64,000 nt of DNA from Dimorphilus gyrociliatus. Its lineage: Eukaryota; Annelida; Polychaeta; Dinophilidae. The notes under the pieces were generated by a model, which searched no databases, had not been told where the DNA came from, and saw nothing but the letters and a program-made list of their open reading frames with translations. Shown in pieces: positions 36,702-51,700 of this stretch. The stretch is taken from NCBI GenBank assembly GCA_904063045.1, contig CAJFCJ010000005.1, forward strand, positions 899,167 to 963,166. The letters run 5' to 3'. Positions within the stretch are counted from its first letter, which is position 1; each line of letters opens with the position of its first letter. The position numbers and the translations under genes were made by a program.

Positions 36702-39585
36702 AAACTTGTTTATTCTACACCTACAAAGGTGTATAGTATGTACATGTCAGTCTCTATTACCTATTCTCTTTTACTATCAACAGTTTGTAGCGAATACCTT
36801 TTCCATTCAATAAATCCCACATACGGTAGTATTATCTACAAACTTAGATATATTATATAATATATCCTACCTACTATTTGAACCCAAAGCAATTCGTCGT
36901 TAATAGTTTACGTAGCTAATAGTGAATTATTCAAATATTTTATAGACTATTACAAAAAACATTTTTTGTTTTATTCTTATTTATAATTTATTACAAAGTG
37001 AAAATGATCTTTGTCAAAATTTAGATTATGAGTAGATTATCAATCGTTTTTCAGTTAATTATTACATAGAAAAATTTCGTTATACACTCTATATATAAAT
37101 GAATAGATGAAAGAATATCCTATACATTTAAATATAGTATATAAGCATCTACAAAATCCCAACTTTATATTTAAGGATTTAATAGTTTTTAATAATAGAT
37201 AATTTAATTACCTAAAAACCTTCATATATGGTTTAAGTTGACTATTAAACTCTATATTATATAAAAATAGAGAGTTTTTGATTTCTAATAAACATTACGT
37301 CTAGTCTAGAATATATCAATTTTTTATATAAAAACTAATTCGTTTTATAGTTGTTTATTAGATAAAAAAAATTTGAATTTCTCTTTTTTATTAAATACTA
37401 AACTATATATTTAGATGAAAATACAAGAAGTATATTTATATAATAATAATAAAAATCTATTCATAGACATTTAATGTGAGACGAGTAACGACAAAAAAAA
37501 TAAGTAATAAAAAAGGACACTGGTATTATTTTAATATTTGTACAACAACGGCTATTAAGTAGAATATATACGCAATATATTACTTTATATATATATATAT
37601 ATATATATATACTGTATATACTATATGTGTATGTATGTATACTCTATCGATGTCGACTAATTTATTAATACGCACAGTTTACCTATGTAATCTTTAAAAA
37701 CAAAATTAAAAAAATAGACTTAGTCTTATGTTTAAGATCAAATAGGCATTTTTTTCTTTCATATACTGTATGGCTATATAGCTACTGATTATCATTAGTC
37801 GTTTTCTTCAATATTGTCCCATAATAAAGATTGACTCTTATTCCTAAGGTTATTGTTATTATTTTAAGATACTTAATCTGAATATCTAAATAAATATCTG
37901 CTCTTGAGAGTTTCAAGTAAATTCATATAAACAAAGAGAGAGAGAGAGAGAGAGAGAGAAGAAAACGCAAGAAAAAATGATTTGCAATAGTTTACAGTGA
38001 ATAGAGACGTTTCTTTATAATTGAAAAAAAAATACGGTTTATTACGATATTAAATGGTGTGAAAAGTAAAAAAATGATATCTTAGCCAAGTTCTAAAGAT
38101 ATCAATCGTAAATTTTTAATTAATAATCATAGATAGTGTTCTTTAGGGATAAACTCGTTAACTTTCTTACCTGTACCTTAATCTTTTGATTTACGAATAT
38201 TTGAGTGTGTTTTTAATGTTTAGCGGTAATAGAATAAAGGTACTCTTTGCGCACTTGGTTTGAAAGGAATACATTCGTAAGGTAATAAATCATGGAAGGG
38301 TCTGAGTGAAAAGGGGAAATTTGATAATAAGCTAGCTTTTAATAATTCTGGGTCCTATCATATATATTAATAAAAAGGAAAGGGACTGAATTACAATATA
38401 ATTCCTTCTTAGGGAAGTTGTTTATATTTGAGACTCGAACTAATGAAGTCGAAAGGCATTTCCTTACGTGCTACTACTTTCTATTACTCCTTCCTAAGAC
38501 ATCTCTGTCGCTTCCTCGCCCTATTACGTATATAAAAAACGTTATATTCTATAAAAGTTATTTATTAAAATAATACATTGAATTAATTGCTCAAAGTATC
38601 CATGACTTTATTATAGTCTTTACTATTTGTAGACTAAACTAATTTGATGGAAATATATTAGTCTTTATCACCGGTAAAGCCAATTTCTCTCTTATTTCAT
38701 TTTATACTAAACTATGAATAAAACTAACTATAATTTATTTCCCCCTTCTCTCTCTCTCTCTCTCTCTCTCACAGACAAATAAAAAGCAAACTTTCTTCTT
38801 TATGCTCTTTAAATTAATTAAACTTACAAAGTTTCTATTTAAATAAATTTATTTATTTAAGCATTTTATACCCAAAAAAACTGCAAAATACTTAACAAAA
38901 CCAAGATAAGTAATTGGTAAAATGATTTGGAAAGAAGTTAATAACAAAGTAGAATAATTTCACATATAAAATTCTATTTGATACACTCTTTATTCCGTTA
39001 ATCAGTGTATTTCATTTTGTCTTTGATGAGACTTTTAAATTCAAGAGATATCCTGCAATAAGTCTCTTTGGAGTTTATATTCTCTCTCTCTCTCTCTCTC
39101 TTTCTACCTTCATATTCGCTGTTTGTTTTAGCAAAATAAAAAATAAATAACTGCAACACTATTTATTGATTATATATTATATTGGAATTATCAGTTTATC
39201 GATCATTTGGAACCATCTAAAATATTACTTTATTCTTTATCATAACGATTATCTTTTCACTGATATTTTGTCTTCCTATTCAGCTTGTAGCTATTAGTTA
39301 ATTCTTTTGTCCGATTATGTTTTTCAGTGCTATGTTGCTAATGTATTGGAAAGTTGAGAGTATTTTCTAAGAACGTTAAGTATGAACCGTAGGAGAAAAC
39401 TTTCCAGATGTCACGTGTTTATAGATGAGAGACCGCACTATATGTTTTTATAGCGCATAGTTGGCTTCACAACTGTGCGCAAAATACGCTACTTAAGAGA
39501 AAAGACGAGAGAAGCAAACAAGTTTAACAGCGTTGTATAATAAAGAAAAATGGAATGCTGACACCAGCAGTGAGAAAAGTAGGAG

Positions 39586-39640
<55 letters not shown>

Positions 39641-39666
39641 CTCCGATTGTATAAATACAGTATATA

Positions 39667-39703
<37 letters not shown>

Positions 39704-40322
39704 AGAAAATTTAATGAGGATTTTCTATTCCTGTACGAAAACATTAGTTACAGTTAAATTTCAAGAAAAATAATAAGACAACTGCTATTTGATATTTACA
39801 GTTATACATTTTTTATTCATTCGCCCTTTAAAGTCCTGCAAAATAATGTAATATTCATCTCAAAAACCTCCATATACGACTTATACGACTCGTTACTTGT
39901 CGGATTAATTTCGCCCCTTTTTCCATTAAAAAAAAAAAGACACATTACATTATTTTTTAGCCTATCAGTTTACTTTTATGAAACTATCTAATGATTTTAT
40001 AGTGTGTCGTAAATTGCATTTAACAGATGTTTAAAAAGAATTATGAATTATTGTAAAGTAATACATTTGATATAAATGCGATCTGCATAAGGTTTACAAA
40101 TAACTATAAGGAGTATTTTTTCATTCTAAGTGCTGCGTATTACACAGTGAGATATCTACCTAGCTGTGGTCTTGGGTTAAATTAAAAAAGGCGTATACCC
40201 GGGGGGGAAAATAACGTAAATTATGCTAAATGGCATTCTCCTTTCTATCCTTCTGTCATATCTTGCCTTCTTGCGGCCCCTCTTCCTCCGCTTTACCCTA
40301 CTCTCGCTCCTCCAGTGTCTTG

Positions 40323-40357
<35 letters not shown>

Positions 40358-40980
40358 CCACCCTGTCTTCCTCTTCTCTTCTCTTCTCCATCATACGGTG
40401 TCATAATTGTATCCATTTGCTAATGGTTATGAGTTATTATGTAGAAAGAATGTGATTAAAATTGTAAAGTAAACAAGGAAGCATTAAAAGAAAAGTGTTG
40501 TTTTAACCTCAATTTACGAAAAGAACAACCCCATATATCGGACGGCTATACGCTTAATATTACTGTCAACATTTGTTATATGGTGTTTCGTTTTGATTGT
40601 TAATCTATACGGCAAATATGATTAAATATCTCAATAATTTCTCTTTCACTTTCATTAATATTTCTTTGCTTTTTGGTTCTAACATCTTAAACTTCATTAT
40701 TTAATCGAATTAAAATTATTGATCTGTATCAAAGAAAGTATTTGTTTACGTTATTAGAGTAATCATCTCTTCTGTTGAAAATTGAAATAGTAATAATAAG
40801 CAGCTCCGATAAAGGAAGGCTTGTAGGGGATATTATGCAAATAAACAGTACTTTTTCCTTAGCCCGCAAACAAAGCGAGACCTCCTCCAGATTCGAAGTA
40901 AGAGCACGCTATTACGACTAAAGAACAAGGTTATACGGGAATCAAACTAACCTATTAATAAATATGAAAAAATTGTATAT

Positions 40981-41016
<36 letters not shown>

Positions 41017-42443
41017 TAAAAATTATGTTAATAAACAACTATAGGGGGCAAAATATACGATTTATTATAAATCAACTTATAAACGATATTATATAAGAAT
41101 AGTTGAGAGATAGTTGATAAGTGGATTTAGAAGAAGGAAGCGTGAGAGCAGAAGGAAAGAGACGTTGATTAAGTTCCTGGTAATTTTTTTCTCAACAAAA
41201 ATTAGTAAATGCCAATATGACCTGCAAATATGTCAAAATTATCTTGACATTAAAGAGAAAATAAGTGAGAATGGCATAAATAAAAACCATACGATGTTTA
41301 GTTGATTATTTTTGGCCCTGCTAAGGCGAATAAACAGCGTTTCAAAGTTTTCATAAAACATTTAGAAGAGAAAAGGATAAAGATAAGCGAAACTTGCACG
41401 TCTTATGAATATATTTTTAGCTGTAAGGTCAAGTGGAAAGTTTCTTGGCTCTTCTTATTTCACAAATATTCTATCTACAAATTGAAATGTACAAGCTTTT
41501 CCGTTTACATCGTGATTACGCTTAAAAAAGCTAAATAAGGTCACGTGATAAAGCCATGAGTCACTTCTTAAACAACCAATCTCATCTCTTTTATTAGCTA
41601 TACTTACCTTTGTTTCTTTGAATTTTCTGAGGCAAAAACAAATATATACGAAGCATTTAAGCATATATTTTATTGTTGGGGAAAATAGAGTATAACAAGA
41701 AAATGAATAGATAAAGATTAGGGGATAAGAAGAAAAAGAAGAGATATTTTCATTTATGGTAAAATTTCTATAAGAATAATAGCACTTTTATTGATATATG
41801 TATAATAAGGTCTGTTTTTTTGTCACAAAGGATATTTAAATAGGCAATAATTTTCACCTCGCTTTACTCTTTTCATCTAATTAGCAAAGAGAAAACGAAA
41901 TGGTGAAAAAAATATGTACCAGGTTATAATTATAGAAAATATTAGTATGAATTCACGTAAGAAAGATGCTAAGAGATAATGAAATCAGATTTAAATTAAG
42001 AGCGAAGAAGATTCTTTTTCCAGTGCAAGATGTGAATGAACTATGAAATGAAATAAAGAAAAAAAAACTAGCTGACAATAATATACATTTTTAATAGGCT
42101 GCACTTACAAGCGTGTCATATAAATGTAAGATAAATAACCGTATTCGGACTATTTTTCCTGATATGCGTATATGTTTATATATATATATATATATGCGTG
42201 TGTGTATCTACATATCTAGTCTATTCCCAGATGCTTTATAAATGAGATGCAGAATCAATACATTTTTGAAATCGTTATTATCATATTCTGTTGTTGTTTT
42301 TTAACAAACTAAAAATTTTGTTGGAAAATGATTGTCCAAAATAAATATTTATCTAGTAAAAAATTGCATTTAGACTTGCAAAAATCTCAAAGATTTGATG
42401 GAAAATATTCATAGGATTGATACTATTTCTCTTCCCCCATCTC

Positions 42444-42480
<37 letters not shown>

Positions 42481-45400
42481 TCCTTCCTTAAATATTTTTA
42501 AAACACATACGTAGGCTTAAATAATACAGCGAAAACCTTTTCTTTTAATTTACATGTATGCGTTTAAAGTAAACATATAAAAACTTATTATTGTTTTAGT
42601 ATTCGTGTATATAATTTTCAAATTTTTACTTTTCTTTCAACTTAAAACAGCCGCCTCGTTTGCCGAAAATGTTTCACGAGTGTATTCACAATTTGCCAGC
42701 CAACTGCAAAGTGTTGTTGATGGTTTCATGAAAAAAAATGCCCGATTTCAACGTAATGGTGCAAGGTAAGTAATCAACCGTATTAAAAGATTAAAAAAGA
42801 CAAACCGCTAAAAACAATCTATCTATTTAGTAAAAAGTTATTTATTTAGAGAGAAAGAAAACACGATTGTCTCTTTTTTATTGTTTAGTTTTATTGAAAA
42901 ACAAAAAGAAACATCGTAAAAATGAAAAATCACACGGTTAATGAACTAAAACTGTTTACAAAAGTGCTAAGTGGTTTGCGAATTCTTTCATTTATGTCCC
43001 ATGAGGTAGTATTTTCATTTGACTTGATACCTCATTATATATACTGTAAATATACAGTATATTTTATATGATTCTCCCATATAAACCTTATATTAATTTT
43101 CACCAAGGACAATTTTCTTGGTTTTTCAATATTTTAAGAGAAGCTTTTTAAAATAGAATTTTCATTATTCAGAAGAAGGATCATGTGATTAAGAGATGAA
43201 ATCATTAAATTTGTAGAAGTCAAATAAAATTGAATTGACATTAACTAACCTCATAAGCCTCGTAAGGATATAATGTAACTGCTTACAACCTAGGAGAAGG
43301 AATTTAGATATAATATCAAACTACTTATGAAATACTGCCTTGCCTTAAAAGCTTTAAGTACTTACTCTTCGTATTTTTACGAAGAAGGTGGAGTGAACGC
43401 GTACAATTATCTATTAGAGGCTCAGATGTCAAAATTTCTCGGATTATCTTTTAAGGATTTTTCAATGTTTTCATCAGTATTCGTTATCACACTATTTGGC
43501 TAGATTAAAGGAAGTGGAACGAAATATCGTGACTCCTTTTAAGACCATTAAGTTTCTCTTTTGCTTCCGTCTCCAATTCAAAATATTGCTACATGTGCGA
43601 GAAGAGAAAACTGACGAATAGAGTGATTTCACAGTTGAAGAAATAAAGAGAACTGTATAAAAGTCGAGTATATAGACTGTCTTCCTTCATTTTTCACTTT
43701 GAAACGTTTTTAATAGTACAACTGTAGGATTGTTGCCCTCGTATGCCTGTAGGAAGTACCTTAATTAGAATGTAAGAATCCTTAAAAGAACAGCTATTTT
43801 CTAGTTTACAAGTTTTTCTTTCAGTAGAATTACAACTTTCGTAATGTTGGTATTCTACACAAGTACTTTTCTAATACTTGGACTGAAGGAAAATTGAAAT
43901 TTACCAACAGAAACTCGAGTAAATAAATGTGTAGATATACGTAATATAATATTTTAGCTGTGAACTTTTCCCTAATGGGATTAAATCACTCATATTATCA
44001 TAATGAATAAGCCTAATTAATTACATTAAGTAGTAAAGTGTCAAAGAGTATAAATTGTAAAAAATTTCCTAATCAAAGGGGAAAAAATGGGTTAAAAAAT
44101 AAAGACTGAGACAAATTTTTCAATAAACAACAAAAGAAAAAATAAAATATAATAGTTTTAATTTATTTTTGTTTTTTTAATAAAACAAAACAAATCGAAA
44201 GGAAAAAAATTTACATAATCCATTATTAACTGTCAATTTAGTAGTAAAAAAAAAAGATCCAACTGAGAGTTGATTATATATTTATGAAAAATGGGGAAAA
44301 GGTGGTTATTTCATTTCCTAAAGGTGTTATTTTGTTTTTCATAATAACTCTAGAGACAGATATAAAGTAGAAATAGTCTATAAATATATACTGTATATAT
44401 ATATATAGTTAGAAGGAAAGAATACAAAAAGAAGTATAGGTGTTATATACATAGAGTACATGTGCCGTACAGTGCATAAAGTGCATATTCTGTAAATAAA
44501 CATAAAAATTCTATAATTCCATAATGCCATTGTAGTATGTTTCTTATTTCTCTCACTCACTCACACTCACACACACACACGCACACTCTCTCTCTCTCTC
44601 TTCTCTATATACATTCTATATAGTTGCAATCTTAAATACTAAACATTTACACTGCTTTTAAACAAATGTACAATATGAATTGTATATAAATATATATTAT
44701 CCATTTTCTATAATATAGTAAGAAGGATTTTTATTGAAAGAGAAATTGAAAACAACAGAGTTGTTATGCAATAACCAGTGTAAATAATTCTTGATGAATA
44801 ATTTATGATAATAATAGGACTATATAATAATTTTAGTTTAACTATTCATTAGAAATACTGAACAAAGAACATGTCGACAAAATCAATAAAAGGAGTAAAT
44901 ATTTAAAAATACAATAGCATTATTATACTTTAAAAACACTTAGTTTTGTCCTAAAATAAAAATGTAATAAATTAAAGAAATAAAACGGAAGTTAGTAATT
45001 AAATTATAGCTTTTTTTAATGATAAATATTATTCCTGTCTGTAAAGCATACAACGGATATACCGTATATATAAATGTGTAAAAAACAAAAGTATAGCATT
45101 GTAAGGTTTTACATACTGCGTATGCAGAACTATTATATATATATATACTGTATATAAAGTATACTAAATCCATTTTTAGTTATTTGCTGTATGGTCTAAT
45201 TTGCCTCGGACGTATTTATTTATTTACCTATGAAAAGAATTGTATAGAGTTATTTATATCGCTTTTTCTAGGAGAAGGGGAAAATATGTAGCTATTCTAC
45301 GTAAACAATCAATTAAGAAAAACAATGACGTATACGGCAATGAGTTGGCGACAATTAAACCTTCTTTATTAGTTACAATGAAAGAGAAAGCTGTAAATTT

Positions 45401-45649
45401 TTAATACCTCCTGGGTAGCTCTTATTTAGTCTTGCTTAGTGATAGGCTTAAAATGTCTGAAGTTGTATGAAAGCGTCTAAGAGATTAGTAAAATCTCTGG
45501 GGAATATAAAAAATAGACTGTTAATCCAGTAAATTCGTCATTCTCACTTTCCGCTTTTCCTGGAAATGGCTAAAACTTATAAAATTTTTTTACTAATTAC
45601 TTAGTGAAATCGGTAAAATGAGGAGAGGTGAAGAGAAAGAGTGAGTGAG

Positions 45650-45708
<59 letters not shown>

Positions 45709-48700
45709 CAGAGAAAGAGCGAAAAAAATGGAAGAAGGATACTTGGAAGTTGGTTAATAAAAAGAAAACGTTTTACATTTTTCTTGAAAGTGACTTATAG
45801 CTATTAGCGGCACTTGGTTTCCTTTTAACGATATCAAAGATTTTACTTTGCATAAGCTATGTTATACAAATTATTCTTTCAAAAGCATAAGGCTTCGAAA
45901 GCCGACTAATTGATTGTCATAGAAAAAAATCTGTAGACTAATAATCTACTTACCTTATGCATTTATAAAAATATATACTTTATATTGTAGATATATACTA
46001 ATATATATATATACTGTATATACTATTAAGTTATAAGAATACTATAATCGTTTTCTATATATTTTCATTTTTTTATAGTGAAATTTGGGAAAGACTTCTT
46101 CAGGAAACACTTCACGATAGCCGAAACTATGAGGAAACGGCTGATTTACTGTTGACAACTGTCAAAGCACCTCTTGCTGAAATTTCACACTATAAGCAAC
46201 GTCAAACTACAAAACTGCAAACATTTCAACGAAATTTAAATTCTTTGTGCAGTAGTTGTACAGAAAAATTGACCCAAGCCAAACTCAAATACAGTAAAGC
46301 CTTTGAAAATTACGAAACTGGAGCCAAAGATAGTAAAAATCAACTGAATGAAGCGCACAATAATTTTATACTGCAATTGTCCGCCTGCAGAACAACAAGG
46401 TAAGAAAGAAAAAAGGAAAAAACGGAACAATGTAAGTGTATATTAATGAAGATGCTTAGGAAGACTGATACTCTGATATTGTTGGTGGGTAGGAGGGAAA
46501 GGGAGGGAGGGAAGGAGGGATGATGGGGAAATGATCTTCTTTGGAATAAGACTATAAAATTTACTGGTGGACAATATGTACACATTAAGACCAATTTGAC
46601 CTTTAGTTTCCTTTATGAAATCGTACGAGTAAGCTAATAGCCACCTAAAACAGATATTTTGCAGACTACATAGGCCAAATTACCTTAAAGATGAACCTTT
46701 TACTAACGTATCAATTCTTTCATCCTTTTTGTTTCTTCTTAGATTAAACTGCAAAAATTCTGTTATTACAAACGTTGGTCGGGAGTTGAGTGAAATAAGT
46801 TCTGATTTAAATTCCGCCTCGGTTGCCGCTTTTGACAATTATGTCAGATTAATGCAATCTAAATTTGTGGAGATGAACTCGAGATATACGAACTTGATGA
46901 AAATCTTCAAAAATTTCACGATAGGGAGCCTGCAACAAGTTGATTTACATAAAATTGACGACGAGTTACCCGACTTTGAAGAGGAGAGTCCCATTTTGGA
47001 TACGAATCGAATTATATTCGATAGGTTTTCTGATGCTGAACTCAGGGAGAAGAAGGCTGTATTAGAAAAAGAGGCTTTCGAGTTATCTTCCTACTGTAAA
47101 CTCAATCAGGAAGTCATTTCTACGTTGATGACCATTTGCCAAAGGTGAGTAAGATTTCTTTAGTCTCTCTATCGGATTAGAATTTTAGAAAAGAGAATTT
47201 ACTAGCTGAGTAATTAGCTCTGTTACGGAAAATTAATTAAATAATTTCTCCTTGTCTAAATAGAACACAAAAAGGATAAATGTGTCTTTTTTTTGAGGTA
47301 GAAGAAACATTTCATATATTTATACTAATTACGAAATAATTGCAAAAAAGTAAAATGTCACGAGACATTCGCCTTCGACAATCAAAGGCAAAGAATAGAG
47401 ATATATGTCATTTAAAAGCCATATCTATGGTATACTGAACTAAATATTGTACATGTATAATTTTCTGGTTAAGATGTATACATTACGTATAATACGGTCT
47501 ATTGGTAAGAGAAAAAGTTTTTATGGTAGCACTATTAAACGGTTCCCTCTCATCAAACGCAAACCTAAAATCGACCGAGTACAACTAGGGGTGCGGGGAA
47601 TATTGAATAACCATTGAACTTAATTTTTATTAATAGCAGAAAGCCACCTGTAAAAATTGCTTTCTGTTTCATTTATAAGCTTTTCTACAATGAAACAACA
47701 ATTGCTATAGGTTAAAAATGCAACAGACAATAATCCGATACGAGTCTTTAATGGTTTCAGACCACTCGTTCTAATGGTTGGAAGAACTTTTTAGTAAGCC
47801 TTTGAATTTTTGTTAGACAGTCGATCCTTATCTTACAGCCTATTAGAAAGATATACACGCAGAGCATTCGTCTAATTTAATCGATTATTTTTTCCATTCG
47901 TCTTTTCAATTCTAGGCTTTATTAATTTAATTTTAAGCCAACAATTTCTTTATTTTTTTCACTCCTTGACCTTCTTGTCCCAGTTGAATTAACAATTTTC
48001 TATCAACTATTTAACAGTTTTTCTCCTACACATTGTATACAAAAAATTTTCATGAGTATAGATAAAAGAGTAGCTTCTTAAATATTTATCCTGATCTTCA
48101 TTTTCTAGTGGATATTAAAGAGCGTAACACAAATTTACATGATTCATAAATGTTTATCTAAATAATGACAATCTAAATTATTGTGCAGGCCTACAAGGCC
48201 AAAGGAAAAAAAAATACTAATTAAAACAAAGCACCCTAAAGCCGATTGAATTGGCAGTAAAGATGCTTTTCTATAGTTTCTTGAGTTTTGTTTGAAGATT
48301 CTGTAAGTTTAAATTTAGGAGTTTAAAATTACTTTTTTCCTTTTTTTAGTAGTTTTGTTTTTTAATTTTTTTAATTTAAACTAAAAAAAATAAAAGCTAA
48401 TTAAAAGAGAGAAAAGGAGGAGAAGATAGTAGAAAGGTTACTCTTTAAACATCAATAGAAAACTTACGTAATAGTATATAGTAAAGATTATTGTTTTCCT
48501 TTCATTCTTCGATTACTTTCATAATAATCTATTGATTAATCCTTAGTAGTATACAATTTAACTATTTTACACTCTCCAACTATCTTCATACATGTATGCT
48601 ATCATATTTTTCCCTTTGCATATATTTACCTGGACCACGATACATATAATTTACATTTAGTTTACTGTACTGATTTGTCTTACAAACAAGTAAGCCTGGA

Positions 48701-51700
48701 TCATCGACAGAAGCAATTAGTCAATGGTGTAGGTGTATTTATATAAAAATCAGTAAAGCCAACAGATTGTTAGGCAGATTGTGACAATTATTGGTTTAAC
48801 AAGTAATTTATTCTTATTGGATTTTTTTCACAAAGATGAACCTGAATAGGAGAAATGATTGATGATTTATTAAATTTTTTCAAACAAATGCATTATCCAT
48901 CCTGATTTCCTTAATACGTACTATTATAGTATTATTATTATAACAGTATTACGTTGTTTTCTATTATATTCCTTTGAAATAATCAATATTCGAATATGTG
49001 TTGTACTAATTAAGAATGTTGGGAGAGAGGGAGAGAGAGAGAGTAGAGAAAAAGAGAGAAGAGAAGACAGATAGATAGACAGCTAGAGATGATAGGTATA
49101 AACCGCAACAGATTCAGTAAGGTGTATCACGTACACAATTGTAAGTCTATATTCAAATGCTTACGATAAAGGAAGATAGAGACAAAGAATAAAGGATAAA
49201 TCTAGGCGAAATATTTCAATTCATTAAAAGAATCTAAAAAAGAAAAAAAATTTATTTTCGTTAAGTCTTATAAAAGAAATTTTCTTATTGATTAAAATAT
49301 AATGCTTTATACATCGATCTGCAAATTATACTCCTTTCATACTCATCAGTTTCTAGGTGCAATTCATGTGTTTACTTCTTTGAAGTTTAGGTAAAAGCGT
49401 TCGCTTCTTGGGGCTAAAGGGAAATAGTTTCTTGACATTCGGTTTAACAGTAATGGATAGATAATAGGTCGATGCAAACCTTTATTAAAACAAACGATAT
49501 ACTTTATGAAAATATCATGTTATTTTTTTGTAACGGATAAAGGAATACTTTTAAATGTCTCCTATCTTATTACTTATGACTTGAAAGATTAAAATTATCA
49601 ACTTTAATCATATTCCACCGAGATTAGCCTTTGAAAGAAAAACTCTACGCTAACAACAACGAAAAGGAGCTTATTTTTTTTTCTTTCCATTCTTTGCCTT
49701 TGTCTGAAAAATAGATTAGTGGTATATATATATATATATATGTATGTATAAGAAAACCATGCCTCTCTCTTATTCTTTCCTCCTCTTACATCTCATATAG
49801 CTAATTCCAATACAGATGATTATAGTAGCAGGGTAGTTCATATTTATGAGGGGGAGGGGAAAGGATGAGGACTAGATTCAATTATCAAATCAACTTAACA
49901 ATTTATAGGCCTAAAGTATTTTACAATGCACATGAGAAACATGTGTATAGGAGCGCACCAATTTAAAGTGCGGAGTATATAAATCGTATGTTAGGTACAT
50001 ACCCATCGTCAATACCTGTAAATCGTTGTCACCAACAGAAATCTCTCAAATCAATTGTACAGTAAAGTCTATGAAACTCAGGAGGATTTGTGTAGAAAGC
50101 GGAACGAAGTTCGATTTGCTGAAATTCAATTAGCAGTTGTAAAAGATCAAGTTGAACGTCTATCTTTGGATAGGAGGGACGGAGGTGAATCAGACGGTTC
50201 TAGTGCATCAAGCGGAAGTGGGATGGATAAACAACGAAAGCAAAGCATCACTGCTATGTGGAAAAAAGCTATAAAATCTTTAGGAAAATCTGATAAAATC
50301 GGTAGAAAACAATCGTTGACTACCGTTTTAAAGAGGGTTAAATCGATCGAAAGGAGAGACAGTAAAGATAATGAAAATATTGGTAAGTAAATACTAATGA
50401 AATAGGAGTCGAGTTAATAAAATAGACAGTTATTAGGTCAATATATAGGTTTGAACTTATTGACCCAGTTTCCATTCGTTCCATAAGATTATTATGAATA
50501 ATTAATAATCGTATGTTTTACTTATACTTTTAGCGATTAGGTTAAGGGAAATTGCAATTATTTTAGATAATTAATAGAATCGAATAAAGAAAAAAAAACA
50601 GTTGTTTTAATAGTCAATGCATGTACAGTATCGATAACAATAATTCTAATTATATTATGATTTATGATTATAATTAAAAAACAAGCCTTAGATCTAGAAC
50701 AAACAACTTGTTTGTTTAGGGTTTTCTATATAATATTCTTTTTTTTTTATTATTTATTAGTGTTTTTTTGTTGTTGATTCTATTCCTCCTTTTCTTTCTC
50801 TCTCTCTCTCTCTTTTTGGTTCTTCTATCCGCTTCTTCTCTCCTTTTATAATATGTAATACTTTTTTGTCCTTTATTTATTGAATTATAAAAGTTTTGCG
50901 GTTTTTTGCAGAAGATCCAGTTTATACACTCCTTAAATCGGCTTCTGAGATTCCGAAACAATCTAGGGAATCTGAATCACCTGTTTCAGGTAAGTATAGT
51001 CGTCCAATTCTTTTTATTTGTTTACTGTATACTGTTCATATATAATGTAGTATATAGTATTTAGTAACGCCTTTTTTAACCCGGCCGCGACCATTCTCGA
51101 TCGGACCAGTTCAATAGTGGCACAAACGGTGCGTGTCAATAATTTATGCATGTAGGGCGTCGTCTGCTATATAGTATCGTTTTCGATAATCAAATTAATC
51201 GAACTCGATCATTTTTTACATTTCTTTTCTTTCACTTATATATTTTATTTAATCATTTTTTTTATGTTTCTTTTTTTTTTCATTTTCTAAGTTTGTTGTA
51301 TTCTCAATGTCCATAATTATCAGTCTGATTGTAAAGGTGTGCAGTGATTGGCCAAAGTTAGCCCTTTTCAAAATTTATATCTTTCCGTTTTCTCTTTACG
51401 TATTAACTAATTAGTTATTAAGAAGTTTAATACGTACCTGAAAAACCTAACCATCGCTAGAGTATCAAATTTACATGGTGTATGGTTAATAATTGTATAG
51501 AATATATGGTATATATATGTACATTGCGTAAAAATGTATACAAATGGCAATAGTGGGAGTGGGAGGGCGAGGGTGGAAGAATGTACTTAATAAAAATACA
51601 TAATTTATACTTAATATACTCTATATATACATATATATATTGATATATCAGCCAATTGATATAAATTTTCAAAAGTGTCTTATTATTCTGTCTGGGAAAA

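Noticed and set aside
41114..41538. Two adjacent + strand open frames inside F-BAR intron 1
   Set aside because: They start at non-ATG codons, lie in different frames and show no domain. A nested gene is not supported.
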